Of a DNA stretch of 64,000 nucleotides, positions 61,694 to 64,000 are shown in pieces; within the stretch, counting starts at the first letter, position 1; each line of letters starts with the position of its first letter. The translations under genes were made by a program, and so were the position numbers. The notes under the pieces were generated by a model. It did not search any database. It was not told the DNA's origin and saw only the letters and a list, made by a program, of their open reading frames with translations. Origin of the DNA: Pseudomonas sp. MF4836 (GTDB taxonomy: Bacteria > Pseudomonadota > Gammaproteobacteria > Pseudomonadales > Pseudomonadaceae); the NCBI RefSeq assembly GCF_002018875.1, contig NZ_MVOL01000002.1, forward strand, positions 372,001 through 436,000. The letters run 5' to 3'.

Positions 61694-62886
61694 GGGGCGT
61701 CTCCGATAATCAGGCTGACGTTGTTGCCGCCGAAGGCAAAGGAGTTGCTCATCAGGCAGCGCGGTGCGCCCGTGGCCAGGCGATCGGCGCTGCCGACCCA
61801 GCGCAGGGCGGGCAATTGCGGGTCGGGCTGGGCGTCCCAGACATGGGGTGGCAGGGCCTGTTGCCGATTGTCGGCGGCCAGGCTCAGCCAGCAGAAGGCG
61901 GCTTCCAGGGCCCCGGCGGCGCCCAGGGTGTGGCCGCTCATGGGCTTGGTCGACGAGCAGGGCACGCCTTCGGGAAACAGCTCGGCCACGGCCAGGCTTT
62001 CCATGGCGTCGTTGTGCTGGGTGGCGGTGCCGTGCAGGTTCAGGTAACCGATCTGCTGCGCTGCCAGGCCGGCACTGCTCAAGGCCTTGCGCATCGCTTG
62101 CAGGGCGCCCCGGCCGCTGGGCTCGGGCGCGGAAATATGGTGCGCATCGGAACTCGCGCCGCCGCCCAGCAGGGCGATGGGCTGCTGCGTGTCGGATTCC
62201 CTGCTCATCAGGAACAGCACCGCAGCCTCGCCGATATTGATCCCGTCGCGGTTGACCGAAAATGGGTTGCAGCGCTGGCCACTGACGGCTTCCAGCGCCG
62301 AAAACCCATTCAGGGTCAGTTGGCACAGGCTGTCGACCCCGCCGCACAACACCGCGTCGCACAACCCCAGGTCCAGCAGGCGCCGGGCGCTCATCAGGGC
62401 CCGGGCGCTGGAGGTGCAGGCGGTAGAAATCACGTAGGCCGGACCGCTCAGTTGCAGCCAGTCGGCGAGAAAGTTCGCCGGTGCCCCGAGTTCCTGCTGC
62501 TGGTAGTCGTAGTGGGCCGGGAAGTGCTGGTCGCGCAGGTAATGGGCGATGCCACGGCTGGCTTCGTCGATGCCCGAAGTACTGGTGCCCAGCACCACGC
62601 CAATGCGCCCCGGGCCGTAGGCCTGGATCGCCTGATCGATGTCGTCGCGGATCTGCAGCGCCGCCTCCAGCAGCAGCTGGTTATTGCGACTGTGCTGCCG
62701 GCTCAGGTGCGCGGGCAGGGCCGCCAGCGGGCCCTTGACCGCCGCCACCGGCAGGCTGCGCTCGGGTACCCAGCCGGCTTCGTCGCGCATGCCTGAGCAG
62801 TCACCGGCAAACAGGCTGCGGGCCACCTGTTGTTTGTCCCGTCCGAGGGCGCAGATCAGCCCCAGGGCGTTGAGGTAGGCCGTCAT
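61690..62886 (-). CDS. Beta-ketoacyl-ACP synthase, APE-type (ApeO-like)
   Basis: 398-aa condensing enzyme, start MTAYLNALGLICALGRDKQQ. Complete triad: Cys157 in ISTACTSSA, His285 in NLHGTATQH, His319 in MSGHTLGAAG. In the E. coli system ApeO is the main elongating KS, working with the chain-length factor ApeC. No chain-length factor is seen here; it may lie beyond the window. Overlaps the DUF3261 gene by four bases. Confidence 0.88.
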   Translation of the reverse strand: MTAYLNALGLICALGRDKQQVARSLFAGDCSGMRDEAGWVPERSLPVAAVKGPLAALPAHLSRQHSRNNQLLLEAALQIRDDIDQAIQAYGPGRIGVVLGTSTSGIDEASRGIAHYLRDQHFPAHYDYQQQELGAPANFLADWLQLSGPAYVISTACTSSARALMSARRLLDLGLCDAVLCGGVDSLCQLTLNGFSALEAVSGQRCNPFSVNRDGINIGEAAVLFLMSRESDTQQPIALLGGGASSDAHHISAPEPSGRGALQAMRKALSSAGLAAQQIGYLNLHGTATQHNDAMESLAVAELFPEGVPCSSTKPMSGHTLGAAGALEAAFCWLSLAADNRQQALPPHVWDAQPDPQLPALRWVGSADRLATGAPRCLMSNSFAFGGNNVSLIIGDAP

Positions 62887-63368
62887 GGCGCGCGCTCGGC
62901 GGTCAACGGGCTGACGTGGTATTGCAGGCCTTGAGGCAGGTTCAACTGGAAATCCAATGGTTGGCGATAACGGAGCTGCCAGCGCGGGGCGAGGCTGCGT
63001 TGCTCGCCCCGGGCCTGCGCAGCGGGGTAATTCTCGGACAGCTCGGCGGCTGGCGTCAGGGCAAACAGCAGCGCGGCGAACAGCTCCCGCGCTTCGGGGT
63101 TGGGTGGCAGCAGGCCATCGGCCTGCCACTGGCCATCGATCAGGCGCTGGCGGGCCAGGGGAATGCCCAAGGGGTCCATCAGCGACCAGCGCAGGCCGGC
63201 GCCTTCGGCCTGGATCACCAGCAGCCAGTCCTGGCGTTGCGCTGCCTGCTCACGCTCGATATGCAGCTGCAACGGCAGGGCCAGGCTCGGGGTTTTTGCG
63301 GGCAGCGGCGCCTGGCTGGCGCAACCGGCCAGCAGTAACAGGCAACCCACCAGCAGGGCGCGGATCAT
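62883..63368 (-). CDS. DUF3261 lipoprotein of APE-type clusters
   Basis: 161-aa predicted lipoprotein. Signal MIRALLVGCLLLLAGC has the lipobox LAGC (Cys at about 16). The rest is a DUF3261-like region with LLVIQAEGAGLRWSLMDPLG and AALLFALTPAAELSENYPAAQ. DUF3261 proteins are regular members of aryl polyene clusters and are thought to help deliver the pigment to the outer membrane; no enzyme activity is known. Overlaps both neighbours by four bases. Confidence 0.82.
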   Translation of the reverse strand: MIRALLVGCLLLLAGCASQAPLPAKTPSLALPLQLHIEREQAAQRQDWLLVIQAEGAGLRWSLMDPLGIPLARQRLIDGQWQADGLLPPNPEARELFAALLFALTPAAELSENYPAAQARGEQRSLAPRWQLRYRQPLDFQLNLPQGLQYHVSPLTAERAP

Positions 63369-64000
63369 GCCGGCTGCCCTGGCGCGCAGTGCTCGTCCAA
63401 GGGCTTGCGCGCCACCACGTTGACCAGGGTCTCTTCACGCTGGCCAAAGGGTTTCGGGCGGCGCAGGCCGAAGCGTTCCAGCAGGCCGAAATCCGTCGAG
63501 CGGCTCCACCACAAGTAGGGGTAGGAGACGTTCTGCGGGGTGAACTCGAAGCCCTGGTTGCGGATCATGTCCAGGTACTGGGCGGCGCTTTTCTGCACGT
63601 GCATCGGGTGGCGGAACAGCCAGCGAATGACCCAGGTGTCGATGTAGGCCTCGGTGGACTCGGCAAACAGCAGATAGCCGCCGGGCTTGAGCACCCGGTA
63701 GAACTCGGCCAGGGCTTTGTCCTGCTCCACCAGGTGGTGGAAGGTCTGGTGGCAGAACAGCAGGTCGACGCTGGCGTCCGGCACGTCCAGGGTCGCGCAG
63801 TCGCTGCCGATCAGTTCCACCTGCATGCCCTGGCGCGCCGCTTCCTGGGCGCTCAGTTCCAGGCTGTGGGGGTCGGCATCCAGGCCGATCAGGCGCTGGG
63901 GCGCGAACACCTGGCGCAGGTGCTGGAACGACTTGCCCTGGCCGCAACCGGCGTCGAGCAGCACCGGGTTGTCGGGCAGGTCGCGGGTGAACAGCGAGCG
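63365..64000 (-). CDS. Class I SAM-dependent methyltransferase (5' end outside window)
   Basis: The frame stays open to the window edge, so at least 211 residues of the C-terminal part are seen and the start is missing. The SAM-binding motif I is VLLDAGCGQGKSF, the acidic strand is LIGLDADPHSLE, and motif III is RVLKPGGYLLFAES. In aryl polyene clusters such an enzyme often methylates the aryl head; that role is inferred from position. Its stop overlaps the DUF3261 start. Confidence 0.85.
   Translation of the reverse strand, partial: RSLFTRDLPDNPVLLDAGCGQGKSFQHLRQVFAPQRLIGLDADPHSLELSAQEAARQGMQVELIGSDCATLDVPDASVDLLFCHQTFHHLVEQDKALAEFYRVLKPGGYLLFAESTEAYIDTWVIRWLFRHPMHVQKSAAQYLDMIRNQGFEFTPQNVSYPYLWWSRSTDFGLLERFGLRRPKPFGQREETLVNVVARKPLDEHCAPGQPA

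Overview
The window is a GC-rich stretch of a Pseudomonas chromosome, most like the P. fluorescens group. The evidence is gene content and gene order: hutI-hutG, pip-dtd, opgGH, an amino-acid-type ABC transporter, an HBM chemoreceptor, rsmE-tatCBA-hisEI-ubiBJE, the medium-chain-length PHA locus, hslVU, argS, priA, rpmE, maeB, ponA, pilMNOPQ, aroKB, gltBD and hemE. From memory, P. aeruginosa PAO1 has this order at about PA5034-PA5092. The species cannot be fixed from the sequence alone.

Layout. 1-2.8 kb: end of histidine utilisation (hutI is cut by the window edge; hutG), proline iminopeptidase and D-aminoacyl-tRNA deacylase. 3.1-7.5 kb: opgG-opgH for periplasmic glucans. 7.9-10.5 kb: ABC importer (binding protein, permease with an extra periplasmic segment, ATPase). 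10.6-18.7 kb, minus strand: chemoreceptor, then ubiE-ubiJ-ubiB-hisI-hisE-tatA-tatB-tatC-rsmE in tight order. 18.9-26.0 kb: PHA locus, with phaI-phaF on plus converging on phaC1-phaZ-phaC2-phaD on minus. 26.3-33.8 kb, minus: DUF971 protein, hslV-hslU, SPOR protein, argS, priA. 33.9-36.4 kb, plus: rpmE, secreted nuclease, malic enzyme. 36.6-39.0 kb, minus: PBP1A. 39.2-54.7 kb, plus: pilMNOPQ-aroK-aroB-damX-like, gltB, gltD, hemE. 54.8-57.6 kb: BOF-fold periplasmic protein, MFS exporter and divergent LysR regulator. 57.6-64.0 kb, minus: distal part of an aryl-polyene-type (APE) fatty-acid/polyketide operon (methyltransferase, DUF3261 lipoprotein, KS, DH, KR, KS). It is followed by a lipoprotein and two tandem secreted paralogs of unknown function.

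Most of the window is conserved core genome with no truncated or frameshifted genes; only the two edge genes are partial. The less ordinary material is: (i) the APE operon and its uncharacterised envelope proteins; (ii) the regulatory region of the PHA locus, with a sigma-54-like promoter and inverted repeats, one of which has a degenerate copy upstream of phaI; (iii) a sigma-32-like promoter that sets the hslV start; (iv) an intrinsic terminator for rpmE lying inside the signal-peptide codons of the next gene; (v) a perfect 21-bp inverted repeat between convergent genes; (vi) two families of intergenic palindromic repeats. No CRISPR array, prophage, insertion sequence, tRNA or rRNA gene was seen.
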